Source: Staphylococcaceae bacterium UBA6286
Lineage (GTDB): Bacteria; Bacillota; Bacilli; Staphylococcales; Staphylococcaceae
DNA: 11,611 nucleotides
Direction of reading: 5' to 3'
Assembly (NCBI GenBank): GCA_002438305.1
Contig: DJUI01000012.1
Span: forward strand, 4,970-16,580
How positions within the stretch are numbered: the first letter of the stretch is position 1; each line of letters begins with the position of its first letter. A program made the position numbers and the translations under genes. Under the pieces are notes generated by a model. That model did no database searches. It saw only the letters and a list, made by a program, of their open reading frames with translations, and was not told where the DNA came from. This document shows, one piece after another, positions 1-7,110 of this stretch.

Positions 1-278
1 TTACCACCGAGCCGCTTCTGACTGATGACCATGGATACAGGCAGATTCTGTATGACATCGACATCCGGTTTCGCGTACTGCGTCAGCTGATACTGGATAT
101 ATGATGAATAGGTCTCATTCAGCAGTCGCTCTGATTCAGCTGCAATCGTACTGAAGACAAGTGAAGACTTCCCTGAACCGGAACGCCCGGTAAAGACGGT
201 CAGTTTGTTCTTCGGGATTTCAACATTGATATTTTTAAGGTTGTTCTGGCGCGCACCTTTTATGATGATAGAGTTCAT
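1..278 (-). CDS. UvrA-like ABC ATPase, N-terminal part (runs off left edge)
   Basis: Only the first 92 codons are in the window; the gene continues past base 1. The start is ATG at 278-276, with an AAAGGA ribosome binding site about 10 bases upstream. The peptide begins [17 protein letters not shown] and has a Walker A motif [10 protein letters not shown] at residues 31-40, followed by the [12 protein letters not shown] stretch. This pattern is typical of the UvrA branch of ABC ATPases. The segment after Walker A (YSSYIQYQL, then [12 protein letters not shown]) resembles the shorter UvrA paralogues, sometimes linked to drug or antibiotic self-protection, more than housekeeping UvrA. That subfamily call is inferred from memory of the family. 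It lies downstream of rnhC and the small membrane ORF on the same strand and may be co-transcribed with them. Substrate and role are unknown from this fragment. Confidence 0.8.
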   Translation of the reverse strand, partial: MNSIIIKGARQNNLKNINVEIPKNKLTVFTGRSGSGKSSLVFSTIAAESERLLNETYSSYIQYQLTQYAKPDVDVIQNLPVSMVISQKRLGG

Positions 279-308
279 AGAATGAAATTCCTTTCACATG
301 AGATGATT

Positions 309-401
309 TTACTTTCTTCTTTTCCCTATTTCCTTAGCAATATACCATAGCAGGTAGGCAATGATGCCGAGACCTGCGCCGTAATAGATCGGTTCCTTTA
401 T
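309..401 (-). CDS. Putative 30-aa membrane peptide with non-canonical ATA start
   Basis: This short reading frame overlaps the rnhC stop by 4 bases and ends at TAA (311-309). The frame contains no ATG, GTG or TTG. The best-placed start is ATA at 401-399, preceded by an AAAGGAAG ribosome binding site 5 bases upstream. The predicted peptide starts [10 protein letters not shown], has one hydrophobic segment (about residues 7-21, [13 protein letters not shown]), and ends in a basic tail, KEIGKRRK. This is a typical N-out/C-in or tail-anchored small membrane protein layout. If the ATA were ATG, the junction would be a classic ATGA overlap with an rnhC TGA stop. One G-to-A change would give the present sequence. 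It could be translated at low level from AUA, be a recently silenced gene, or reflect a base-call error. Function unknown. Confidence 0.5.
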   Translation of the reverse strand: MKEPIYYGAGLGIIAYLLWYIAKEIGKRRK

Positions 402-1315
402 GACCGCTTCCTTTCGACTAGATTAAGTGCTTTTGCTCTGTTTTTGAAGTCTTTCTTGGTAATGTTGTCGAGACGATTGACACCGTAGCGCTGGATGATT
501 TTTGCTGCCTGCAGATCGACTTTAGCTGATGCGCCTTTATAGACATCCATCGTCAAGTCCTTTTCAATAGCATCCATATGTTTAACGAAAGCATAGCGGG
601 AGATGATACTAGCTGCAGCGATGGCGATAGATTTGCTCTCTCCTTTAGTCTCAAATTTGGTCTTCATAGGCAGTGTTGGTGGGGTCAGGATATAGCGGTT
701 ATAGACCGGCTCAACGGCAAACTGGTCGATAACGATATAATCCAGTGTTTCTTCATCAATTTTATTCAGCACATTGATGATTGCCTGATTATGAAGGACT
801 GCCTTCATCTTGACCTGGCTCCAGCCTGCTGCTTTACGCTCGTTGTATTTGACGTTATCAAGCACGAGCAGCGAATGCGGTAAAAAAGTGATGATGTTTT
901 CAGCAAGCTGGCAGATCGTCGCATCATTCAACTTTTTAGAGTCCATGACGCCGAGTTCTTTTAAGATCAATGCATGTTCCTTGCTGACATAGGCTGCACA
1001 GACGGTCAGTGGACCGAAATAATCGCCGGATCCTGCCTCGTCAGAACCGATGCAGTTGAAGTGGTCATAGTCTAAAGCGGATGTGACCGTACTGACAGCG
1101 GGTTTATTCGGGAGGTCGCCGAGCAGCTCAGCCCCAAGTGTTTCGGCATCTTTCCCTTGGATCATCACTTTTTTTGATTGATAGATGGAAATCGTATGGC
1201 CCTGTACTTTAGTGCGTGCTGTCATACCGTTTGGCAGGCCCGTTTTTTCGAAGGAAAATCGCTTCAGCAATGTGTTGATATCTTCTTGGTTCATGATTTT
1301 GACTACTGTACTCAA
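398..1315 (-). CDS. rnhC: Ribonuclease HIII
   Basis: This cytoplasmic endonuclease cleaves the RNA strand of RNA-DNA hybrids such as R-loops and Okazaki primers. The predicted protein is 305 aa, normal for the family. An N-terminal TBP-like substrate-binding domain (about residues 1-75) is followed by the RNase HII/HIII catalytic domain with [16 protein letters not shown] at 88-103. Asp92, Glu93 and, in VIDQF, Asp197 are the expected metal ligands. [20 protein letters not shown] (218-237) is the conserved C-terminal core. The start is TTG at 1315-1313, chosen because a GAGGG ribosome binding site lies 7 bases upstream; the next ATG (codon 8) has no comparable site. It is divergent from zapA, as in staphylococci. 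Its stop TAA overlaps the small membrane ORF downstream. Confidence 0.95.
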   Translation of the reverse strand: MSTVVKIMNQEDINTLLKRFSFEKTGLPNGMTARTKVQGHTISIYQSKKVMIQGKDAETLGAELLGDLPNKPAVSTVTSALDYDHFNCIGSDEAGSGDYFGPLTVCAAYVSKEHALILKELGVMDSKKLNDATICQLAENIITFLPHSLLVLDNVKYNERKAAGWSQVKMKAVLHNQAIINVLNKIDEETLDYIVIDQFAVEPVYNRYILTPPTLPMKTKFETKGESKSIAIAAASIISRYAFVKHMDAIEKDLTMDVYKGASAKVDLQAAKIIQRYGVNRLDNITKKDFKNRAKALNLVERKRS

Positions 1316-1406
1316 TGTAAATCCCTCAACAGTCGTATTTTTATTGTGTATTCATTATAAAAAATGGTAACATATAAAGTAAATGACGAACAGTGGAGTG
1401 GACCAT
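1316..1406. promoter_or_regulatory. Divergent rnhC / zapA promoter region
   Basis: This AT-rich 91-base gap lies between the two divergent starts. On the minus strand a perfect TATAAT (1359-1354) could be the rnhC -10 box, with a 30-odd-base leader; the matching -35 position is poor. On the plus strand TATAAA (1373-1378), with TTCATT (1351-1356) 16 bases upstream, is a weak candidate for zapA. It would place transcription start near 1385, after the alternative zapA ATG at 1383. The two candidate sites interleave, so the promoters may compete. No operator-like palindrome was seen. Confidence 0.35.
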
Positions 1407-1679
1407 ATGGGTGAATTTAAAAATAGAATAACCGTTACGATATATGATCAACATTACACGATAATCGGGGAAGAAGAACCGAGTCATATTAGACACGTCG
1501 CAGGACTGGTTGATATGAGGATCAGAGAAGTCTCTAAGTACAATGCCGGTCTCGATACATCCCGTAAAGCTGTGCTGACGGCGGTCAATATTATGGACGA
1601 TTATGTGAAGCTGCAGGAGAAATACGAAGACCTGCTGGCAAAATATGAGTCGGAAGGTCAGGGTCCGGTCAATGATTGA
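1407..1679 (+). CDS. zapA: Cell division protein ZapA
   Basis: ZapA binds FtsZ and promotes bundling and stability of the Z-ring at midcell. The 90-aa product has the usual size and layout: a small N-terminal globular domain (FKNRITVTIYDQHYTIIGEE and the HIRHVAGLVD helix), then a long charged C-terminal helix (about residues 50-85, VLTAVNIMDDYVKLQEKYEDL) that forms the dimer coiled coil. The start is ATG 1407, not the in-frame ATG at 1383. A GGAGTGG ribosome binding site (1395-1401) sits 5 bases before 1407, whereas 1383 has none, and family members begin at about this point. The stop overlaps the start of cvpA, consistent with translational coupling. Confidence 0.9.
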   Translation: MGEFKNRITVTIYDQHYTIIGEEEPSHIRHVAGLVDMRIREVSKYNAGLDTSRKAVLTAVNIMDDYVKLQEKYEDLLAKYESEGQGPVND

Positions 1680-2220
1680 TATTATTTTATTATTCTTCCT
1701 TGTTCTGGGTGCTGTCATTGGACTCAGAAGAGGATTTATTCTGCAGTCAATGCATTTAATAGGTACGATCGGTTCGCTGATCATCGCACGTATTTTCTAT
1801 AAGGAGCTTGCCGAGAAGCTGGATATGATCATTCCTTATCCTTCTGCCAATCAGCAGGCACCTGTTCTTATCGACTGGATAGATAGTGAACATGCGTTTT
1901 ATAACATTGTCAGTTTTATCTTTATCTTTATTATTAGTAAAGTGATTCTGCAGATGATTGCAACGGTCTTTGATTATATAGCACAGCTGCCGCTTCTCAA
2001 GCAGCTGAATGCATGGCTGGGCTCGCTGCTCGGCTTTATCGAAAGCTATATCCTTGTATTTCTGCTGTTCTTTTTTATTGCAATGATTCCTTTACCTTTT
2101 ATACAGGAGCGTATCGATGGCAGCTTTATTGCTAAGTTCGTTGTTGAATATACACCGATATTGAGCAGCCGTGCCATTCACTGGTTTGAAAATGCCGCGT
2201 TCATTCATATTTTTAAATGA
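1672..2220 (+). CDS. cvpA: CvpA family membrane protein
   Basis: This 182-aa integral membrane protein belongs to the CvpA (colicin V production) family; its biochemical role in Gram-positives is not well defined. Four hydrophobic segments are visible, at about residues 2-18, 26-43, 76-98 and 113-139. The family's N-terminal LVLGAVIGLRRGF motif sits at 10-22. The start is ATG 1672, overlapping the zapA stop by 8 bases, with AAGGTCAGGG upstream. An earlier in-frame ATG (1645) would add nine mostly charged residues before the first membrane helix and is less likely. The zapA-cvpA-polX-mutS2 order is conserved in Staphylococcaceae and Bacillaceae, which supports the identification. Confidence 0.88.
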   Translation: MIDIILLFFLVLGAVIGLRRGFILQSMHLIGTIGSLIIARIFYKELAEKLDMIIPYPSANQQAPVLIDWIDSEHAFYNIVSFIFIFIISKVILQMIATVFDYIAQLPLLKQLNAWLGSLLGFIESYILVFLLFFFIAMIPLPFIQERIDGSFIAKFVVEYTPILSSRAIHWFENAAFIHIFK

Positions 2221-2254
2221 AAAGTCATAGGCGGAAGTCTATGACTTTTATTTT
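2220..2254 (+). terminator. Hairpin between cvpA and polX (weak terminator or attenuator)
   Basis: The perfect 11-bp inverted repeat AAAAGTCATAG (2220-2230) / CTATGACTTTT (2239-2249) encloses an 8-base loop and is followed by ATTTT. It starts on the last base of the cvpA stop codon and ends just before the polX ribosome binding site (GGAGGT, 2255-2260). The broken U-tract suggests partial termination or mRNA processing rather than a full stop. Confidence 0.6.
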
Positions 2255-2266
2255 GGAGGTCATCAC

Positions 2267-3973
2267 ATGACAAAAAAAGACTATATTAAATTACTTGAAA
2301 CAATCGGACTGTACATGGAACTTAAAGGAGAAAACAGTTTTAAAGTATCCGCCTATCGAAAAGCAGCAGCATCGATTGAACAATCACAGACACCTATCGA
2401 TGATATTGAGGACTTCTCGGTGCTGCCGGGTATCGGCAAAAGTGTCTCTGAACTACTGGATGAATATAGAGCTGCCGGTCAGTCATCGCTGCTTGATGAG
2501 TTGAAGTCACAGGTGCCTGAAGGGCATATCAAGATGCTGAAGATCAGAAATCTCGGTGCCAAGAAAATCGTCAAGCTGCACAAGACGCTTGGCATCACAA
2601 CTATTGATGAACTTAAACAAGCGTGTCTGGATGGCCGCGTCAAAGAACTCCCGGGCTTTGGAGCTAAAACAGAAGAAACGATTTTAAAAGGCATTGAAGA
2701 ACTGACGACAAAACACGACTTAAGCATTAACGAAGCAGCCCAACTGTCACTGTATATCAATGAAGCACTGGAACAATGTTCCGCCGTGACGCGCTACCAG
2801 GTGGCGGGTAGTCATCGTCGAATGGCTGAATTCAGCAAAGACTTGGACTATATAGTTGAAACAGACCAACCTGAGACAGCAGCTTCTGAAATTGCAGCCA
2901 TGGCTATCGTGACGCATGTCGAAGTGAGCGGCAGAGAAAAGGTGTCGGTAACGGTTGCCGTTGATGACACTGAAACAGCAGTTGACTTCAGGTTTACAGA
3001 CGAAGGTGGATTTGCGCAGATGCTCAATCATTTCACGGGCAGCAAAGACCATAATGTGAAGATGCGCCAGCTTGCCAAAGCAAAAAATGAAAAAGTCAAC
3101 GAGTACGGAATCACGACAGCTGATGGTGAATTGATTCAATTCCCGGCAGAAAAAGACATCTATCAGCATTATGGACTACCGTTCATTCCGCCGGAGATGC
3201 GCGATACAGTAGAAGCATTTGATGTCAATCAGCAGGAGATTGTCACGCTCGCTGACATCAAAGGAGACCTTCACATGCATACCACAGCGAGTGACGGAGC
3301 TCATGAACTTGAAGAGATGATTGAAGCATGTATCAATAAAGGCTATGACTATATGGTCATCACAGATCATTCAAGAAGTTTAAGAGTGGCCAATGGATTG
3401 TCTATTGAGCGACTACTTGAGCAGCAGCAGAAAATCAAGACATTGAATCAAGCGTATTCAGAAATAGATATATACAGCGGTACTGAAATGGATATTCTGT
3501 CGGATGGGACACTTGACTTTCCTGACGATGTACTTGCGCAGCTGGACTATGTCATTGCAGCCATTCATCAGTCATTCAGTCAGCCTGAAAGCAAAATTAT
3601 GGAACGGCTGTTGAATGCCTGTCATAATCCTTATGTGCGGCAGATTGCACATCCGACCGGACGACTGCTTGGCTCAAGAGACGGCTACCCAGTCAATATG
3701 GATCAGCTGATTGAGACAGCGAGAGCAACAGGGACAGTCCTTGAAGTCAATGCACATCCAATCAGACTCGACATCAGCAGCAGTGTGCTTAAAGCGCACC
3801 CAGGGCTGTCGATTGCTATTAATACAGATGCCCATCATATCGATCATCTGCAACTGATGAAGTACGGAGTCGGTACAGCCATTAAAGGCCATGTCACAAA
3901 AGACCAGGTCATCAATACGATGACTCGTGAAGCATTTAGAAAGTGGCTTAAGGAAGGAAAGAACGAAAAATGA
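2267..3973 (+). CDS. polX: DNA polymerase/3'-5' exonuclease PolX
   Basis: This is a family X DNA polymerase with an added PHP exonuclease domain. It acts in gap filling during base excision repair. The 568-aa length is normal for Gram-positive PolX. Domain order: N-terminal helix-hairpin-helix region (about 1-80, including VLPGIGKSVSELLDEY) and a second HhH (ELPGFGAKTEETI); nucleotidyltransferase palm with GSHRR at 181-185 and the metal-binding DLD at 192-194; the FTGSKDHNVKMRQLAK thumb/palm motif; then the PHP domain from about 333, with GDLHMHTTASDG (His336, His338), TDHS and NTDAHH near the C terminus. The start ATG has GGAGGT 6 bases upstream. The stop overlaps the mutS2 start by 4 bases (ATGA), implying coupled translation. 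Confidence 0.95.
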   Translation: MTKKDYIKLLETIGLYMELKGENSFKVSAYRKAAASIEQSQTPIDDIEDFSVLPGIGKSVSELLDEYRAAGQSSLLDELKSQVPEGHIKMLKIRNLGAKKIVKLHKTLGITTIDELKQACLDGRVKELPGFGAKTEETILKGIEELTTKHDLSINEAAQLSLYINEALEQCSAVTRYQVAGSHRRMAEFSKDLDYIVETDQPETAASEIAAMAIVTHVEVSGREKVSVTVAVDDTETAVDFRFTDEGGFAQMLNHFTGSKDHNVKMRQLAKAKNEKVNEYGITTADGELIQFPAEKDIYQHYGLPFIPPEMRDTVEAFDVNQQEIVTLADIKGDLHMHTTASDGAHELEEMIEACINKGYDYMVITDHSRSLRVANGLSIERLLEQQQKIKTLNQAYSEIDIYSGTEMDILSDGTLDFPDDVLAQLDYVIAAIHQSFSQPESKIMERLLNACHNPYVRQIAHPTGRLLGSRDGYPVNMDQLIETARATGTVLEVNAHPIRLDISSSVLKAHPGLSIAINTDAHHIDHLQLMKYGVGTAIKGHVTKDQVINTMTREAFRKWLKEGKNEK

Positions 3974-6309
3974 ACAACAAAGCACTAACCGTTTTAGAAT
4001 ATGACCGCGTCAAAGACCGCGTCTTGACATATGCTCAGAATGAAGTGAGTCATGTGCTGATCAATGCGATGCAGCCATCATCTGATAAAAACTGGATCGT
4101 CGATCAGCTTGCTGTTCTGGATGAAGCACGTCTCATTCATATGCAGGGCAGCGAGCCTGGTATGAGTACGCTGACAGCAGTCAAACCATTGACAAAACGG
4201 GCGCACATCGGCTCGATGCTCAGCGTCACTGAACTGAACCGTATCAAAAATAATATACGAGTAACCAATCGCTACAAAACGTATCTGCTTAATCTGGCTG
4301 AAGGCGGCGACGTCGCACTGCCGATTTTGACTGCCCAGTTTCAGAAACTACCGGTGCTCAGTCATATCAGTGACGAAATTGATGCTAAGTGTGATGAGGT
4401 TGAAGTACGTGACAATGCCTCATCAGCACTATATGATATTCGTCAGCAGAAGAAGACCATCAATCGACGCATCAAAGATAAGCTCGACTCCATCGTGCGT
4501 TCGCAGGCGAACCAGAAGAAGTTATCAGACGCCATTGTAACGATTCGTAACGACCGCCAAGTCATCCCGGTAAGAAGTGAATACAAACAGGACTTTCCAG
4601 GCATTGTCCACGATACTTCGGCATCTGGTCAGACCTTCTATATTGAACCAAACAGCATCATCGAACTCAGCAGTCAGTTGAACGCTGTAGCAGCCCGTGA
4701 GAACGAGGAAGTAAGCCGGATTCTGTACGAACTGTCAGCGCTTGTTGCCGAAGCGCATCATGACATCAACTGGGTGACCGATGTCATGGGAGCACTCGAT
4801 TATCAGCTCGCAAAAGCTAAATACGGTCATTCATTGAAAGGGGTCATCCCGACGATTGAAGAAGAGCGGACGATAGACCTGCCGCTTGCATGGCACCCGC
4901 TACTTGACCCTGCAACAGTGGTGAAAAATAGCATTACATTTGGTGATGACATCCATTCAGTCATCATTACAGGCCCGAATACAGGGGGTAAAACGGTAAC
5001 GTTGAAAACAGTCGGTCTGATTATTTTAATGACTCAGTCTGGTCTCATGATTCCAGCAGCTGAAGGCGCCTCACTCAGCATTTATGATGAAGTGTTTTGT
5101 GATATCGGTGATGAACAGTCAATTGAACAATCGTTGTCAACATTTTCAAGTCATATGACAAACATTGTCTCTATTCTGAAGGAAATGGATGAACACAGTC
5201 TCGTATTGTTTGATGAGCTGGGCTCAGGGACTGACCCTTCTGAAGGGGCGGCTCTTGCGATGAGTATTCTGGACCGCTGTCTCGAAAAGAATGTCATGAC
5301 GATGGCAACGACACATTACCCTGAACTGAAAGCATACAGCTATAACCGTGAACATGTGATGAATGCCAGTGTCGAATTTGACGTCGATACGTTGAGCCCG
5401 ACTTACAAGTTATTGATGGGTGTACCAGGAAAGAGTAATGCCTTTGAAATCTCTAAAAAGCTGGGACTTGATCTGTCGGTCATCAAACATGCGAAACAGC
5501 TCATCCATATGGATAATGTTGAAGTCAATGAAATGATCACTGCTTTGGAGCGGAATACACGCCAGGCAGAGAATGACCGCATCAGACTGGAAAACTTGAA
5601 AAAAGAAGCGGCGCAGCTTCATCGTGAGCTGTCTGAGCAGTACGAACTCTACAACCGTCAAAAAGAAGCACTGATGGAGCAGGCCAGACAGACAGCGAAT
5701 GAAATTGTGACAAAAGCTGAAAAAGCAGCAGACGATATCATTAAAGACTTGAAGATGCTGCGTACCGAACAGCAGGGTATTAAAGAAAACGAACTGATCG
5801 AGAAAAAAGGGCAGTTCAAAGGCCTCTATAATGAAACAACCTTAAAGAAAGCAGCGCAGCAACAAGTACAGGAAAGCATTGAGCCGGGGGACCATGTCAA
5901 AGTGCTGTCCTACGGTCAAAAGGGCGTCATCCTGTCAGTAGACAAAGAAGAAGCGGTCGTTCAGATGGGCATCATTAAAATGAAACTACCGTTATCTGAC
6001 TTCAAGAAAGAGCAGCCGGAAAAAGACAAGCAGATTCGTGTGGTGCCACGCGTCAACCGCCAGACTATCAAGATGGAACTTGATCTGCGGGGTGAGCGCT
6101 ATGAAGAGGCACTCAGCCGACTTGAAAACTATCTGGATCAGGCATTACTCAGCAATTACAGTCAAGTGACGATCATTCACGGTAAAGGTACTGGAGCGCT
6201 CCAAAAAGGGGTGCAGGACTATTTAAAACGTGCTAAGATGGTAAAATCTTTTCGAGGCGGCATGCCGTCTGAAGGTGGTTTTGGTGTGACAGTGGTTGAA
6301 CTGAAATAG
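3970..6309 (+). CDS. mutS2: Endonuclease MutS2
   Basis: This MutS-family ATPase lacks the mismatch-recognition domain. In related bacteria it limits homologous recombination, and it has also been implicated in ribosome quality control through its Smr nuclease. The protein is 779 aa, full length. A helical core/clamp occupies about 1-320. The ATPase has Walker A GPNTGGKT at 335-342 and a Walker B VLFDELGSGTDPSEG region (Asp415, Glu416). A long charged coiled-coil region (about 510-640) is followed by a KOW-like segment (about 645-690). The C-terminal Smr domain carries LDLRG (704-708) and HGKGTG (737-742). Both Smr motifs are intact, so nuclease activity is expected. It overlaps polX by 4 bases. 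Confidence 0.95.
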   Translation: MNNKALTVLEYDRVKDRVLTYAQNEVSHVLINAMQPSSDKNWIVDQLAVLDEARLIHMQGSEPGMSTLTAVKPLTKRAHIGSMLSVTELNRIKNNIRVTNRYKTYLLNLAEGGDVALPILTAQFQKLPVLSHISDEIDAKCDEVEVRDNASSALYDIRQQKKTINRRIKDKLDSIVRSQANQKKLSDAIVTIRNDRQVIPVRSEYKQDFPGIVHDTSASGQTFYIEPNSIIELSSQLNAVAARENEEVSRILYELSALVAEAHHDINWVTDVMGALDYQLAKAKYGHSLKGVIPTIEEERTIDLPLAWHPLLDPATVVKNSITFGDDIHSVIITGPNTGGKTVTLKTVGLIILMTQSGLMIPAAEGASLSIYDEVFCDIGDEQSIEQSLSTFSSHMTNIVSILKEMDEHSLVLFDELGSGTDPSEGAALAMSILDRCLEKNVMTMATTHYPELKAYSYNREHVMNASVEFDVDTLSPTYKLLMGVPGKSNAFEISKKLGLDLSVIKHAKQLIHMDNVEVNEMITALERNTRQAENDRIRLENLKKEAAQLHRELSEQYELYNRQKEALMEQARQTANEIVTKAEKAADDIIKDLKMLRTEQQGIKENELIEKKGQFKGLYNETTLKKAAQQQVQESIEPGDHVKVLSYGQKGVILSVDKEEAVVQMGIIKMKLPLSDFKKEQPEKDKQIRVVPRVNRQTIKMELDLRGERYEEALSRLENYLDQALLSNYSQVTIIHGKGTGALQKGVQDYLKRAKMVKSFRGGMPSEGGFGVTVVELK

Positions 6310-6319
6310 GAGGATAACT

Positions 6320-6415
6320 ATGTGGAATTTTGACATGTATAAGCTTGCCGTCGTCTTGATCATCGCTGCTGTACTGATGATGATCGGCGGCGTTGTCTAC
6401 TTATCTTTAAAATAA
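6320..6415 (+). CDS. 31-aa single-pass membrane peptide, function unknown
   Basis: This very short ORF begins 10 bases after the mutS2 stop with a near-ideal AGGAGG ribosome binding site (6308-6313) ahead of ATG. The product starts MWNFDMYKLAVV. It consists almost entirely of one hydrophobic segment (about residues 9-28, with an IGG kink) and ends SLK. Codon spacing and the strong Shine-Dalgarno support real translation, coupled to mutS2. In Bacillus the slot after mutS2 holds yshE and lcfA, neither of which resembles this peptide. I do not recognise the family. It could be a small membrane-protein regulator or a conserved genus-specific peptide. Confidence 0.65.
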   Translation: MWNFDMYKLAVVLIIAAVLMMIGGVVYLSLK

Positions 6416-6424
6416 CGAACAACA

Positions 6425-6472
6425 AAAAGAAGTAATATTCTGAAAATAACTTGACGGAAATTTACTTCTTTT
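6425..6472 (+). repeat. 11-bp inverted repeat spanning the fadR -35 region (possible weak terminator)
   Basis: The perfect arms AAAAGAAGTAA (6425-6435) and TTACTTCTTTT (6462-6472) are separated by 26 bases. The stem is AT-rich and the downstream bases are not a clean T-run, so it is at best a weak terminator for the mutS2 transcript. The -35 hexamer of the fadR promoter lies in the loop, and the second arm fills most of the -35/-10 spacer. A protein-binding role is therefore also possible. Confidence 0.5.
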
Positions 6473-6479
6473 CTATACT
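6451..6479 (+). promoter_or_regulatory. Sigma-A-type promoter of the fadR operon
   Basis: TTGACG (-35, 6451-6456) and TATACT (-10, 6474-6479) are separated by exactly 17 bases, each matching consensus at 5 of 6 positions. Predicted transcription start is near 6486, at the left edge of the FadR-type operator. Repressor binding would therefore block initiation or early elongation. Confidence 0.82.
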
Positions 6480-6485
6480 ATTAAT

Positions 6486-6503
6486 TGAATGAATGGTCAT
6501 TCA
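6486..6503 (+). promoter_or_regulatory. FadR operator palindrome
   Basis: TGAATGA (6486-6492), a 4-base centre ATGG, and TCATTCA (6497-6503) form a perfect 7-bp palindrome. It closely matches the Bacillus subtilis FadR box as I recall it (TGAATGAMTANTCATTCA), differing at one central base. It lies immediately downstream of the -10 box and upstream of the fadR ribosome binding site, fitting autorepression relieved by long-chain acyl-CoA. Confidence 0.85.
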
Positions 6504-6522
6504 TTGGAGAGGGAGAACTAAA

Positions 6523-7110
6523 TTGACTGAAAAACGACAATTGATTATTAATGCAGCTGTAGAAGTCATCGCAGAACACGGCTATCATGGAGCACAAGTA
6601 TCCAGAATAGCCAAGCAGGCAGGAGTCGCAGATGGCACCATCTACCTATATTTTAAAAATAAGGATGATATTTTGTTCGGTATGTTTGAATACAAAGTAG
6701 ATCAGCTGATGGCTGCGATGGAACAGACGTTGACAGCCGCTTCTTCTCCAGAAGAACAGCTCAAAATCTTCGTCAGAAATCATGTCGAATGGCTGGCACT
6801 TGATCAGTCACTTGCAGCCTGCGTTCAACTTGAACTCAGACAATCTAAGAAAGAGATGAGAAACAGACTGAATCATCTGCTGATTCCGTATCATCGCCTG
6901 CTGGAAGAAATTCTTGTCAAAGGGATTGAAGCCCGCGTCTTTGATGATGCGATGAATTTGAAATTTGCGAGACAGCTGGTATTTGGAGCAATCGATGAAG
7001 CCGTTTCAACATGGGTAGTCGCAGACTTCAAATATGACATCCTGTCACAGTTTGATGATCTCTATTATTTAATCAATAAAGCAGTCGCAAAGGAGTCGAG
7101 CAATGATTAA
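6523..7110 (+). CDS. fadR: TetR-family fatty-acid degradation regulator FadR
   Basis: This is a predicted acyl-CoA-responsive repressor of fatty-acid oxidation genes. The protein is 195 aa from the TTG start, close to Bacillus FadR. The N-terminal TetR helix-turn-helix covers about residues 4-55, with VSRIAKQAGVADGTIYLYFK nearly identical to Bacillus FadR as I remember it. The C-terminal ligand domain carries the shared QLELRQS and FGAIDEAVSTWV segments. TTG 6523 is preferred over the in-frame ATG at 6493: the GGAGAGGGAG ribosome binding site (6506-6515) lies 7 bases before TTG, while the ATG sits inside the operator palindrome with no ribosome binding site. This is the Bacillus YsiA-type TetR protein, unrelated to the GntR-type FadR of E. 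coli. It overlaps fadB by 8 bases. Confidence 0.9.
   Translation: MTEKRQLIINAAVEVIAEHGYHGAQVSRIAKQAGVADGTIYLYFKNKDDILFGMFEYKVDQLMAAMEQTLTAASSPEEQLKIFVRNHVEWLALDQSLAACVQLELRQSKKEMRNRLNHLLIPYHRLLEEILVKGIEARVFDDAMNLKFARQLVFGAIDEAVSTWVVADFKYDILSQFDDLYYLINKAVAKESSND

Noticed and set aside
1383..1406. ATG 1383 as the zapA start
   Set aside because: It has no ribosome binding site; ATG 1407 has GGAGTGG at good spacing and matches family length.
1341..1784. A 147-codon minus-strand frame across zapA and the start of cvpA
   Set aside because: It is antisense to two well-supported genes and resembles no family I know; treated as a shadow.
6493..6522. ATG 6493 as the fadR start, adding 10 residues
   Set aside because: This ATG is inside the FadR-type palindrome, just after the predicted start site and without a ribosome binding site. 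TTG 6523 has a well-spaced site and gives the family's usual length.
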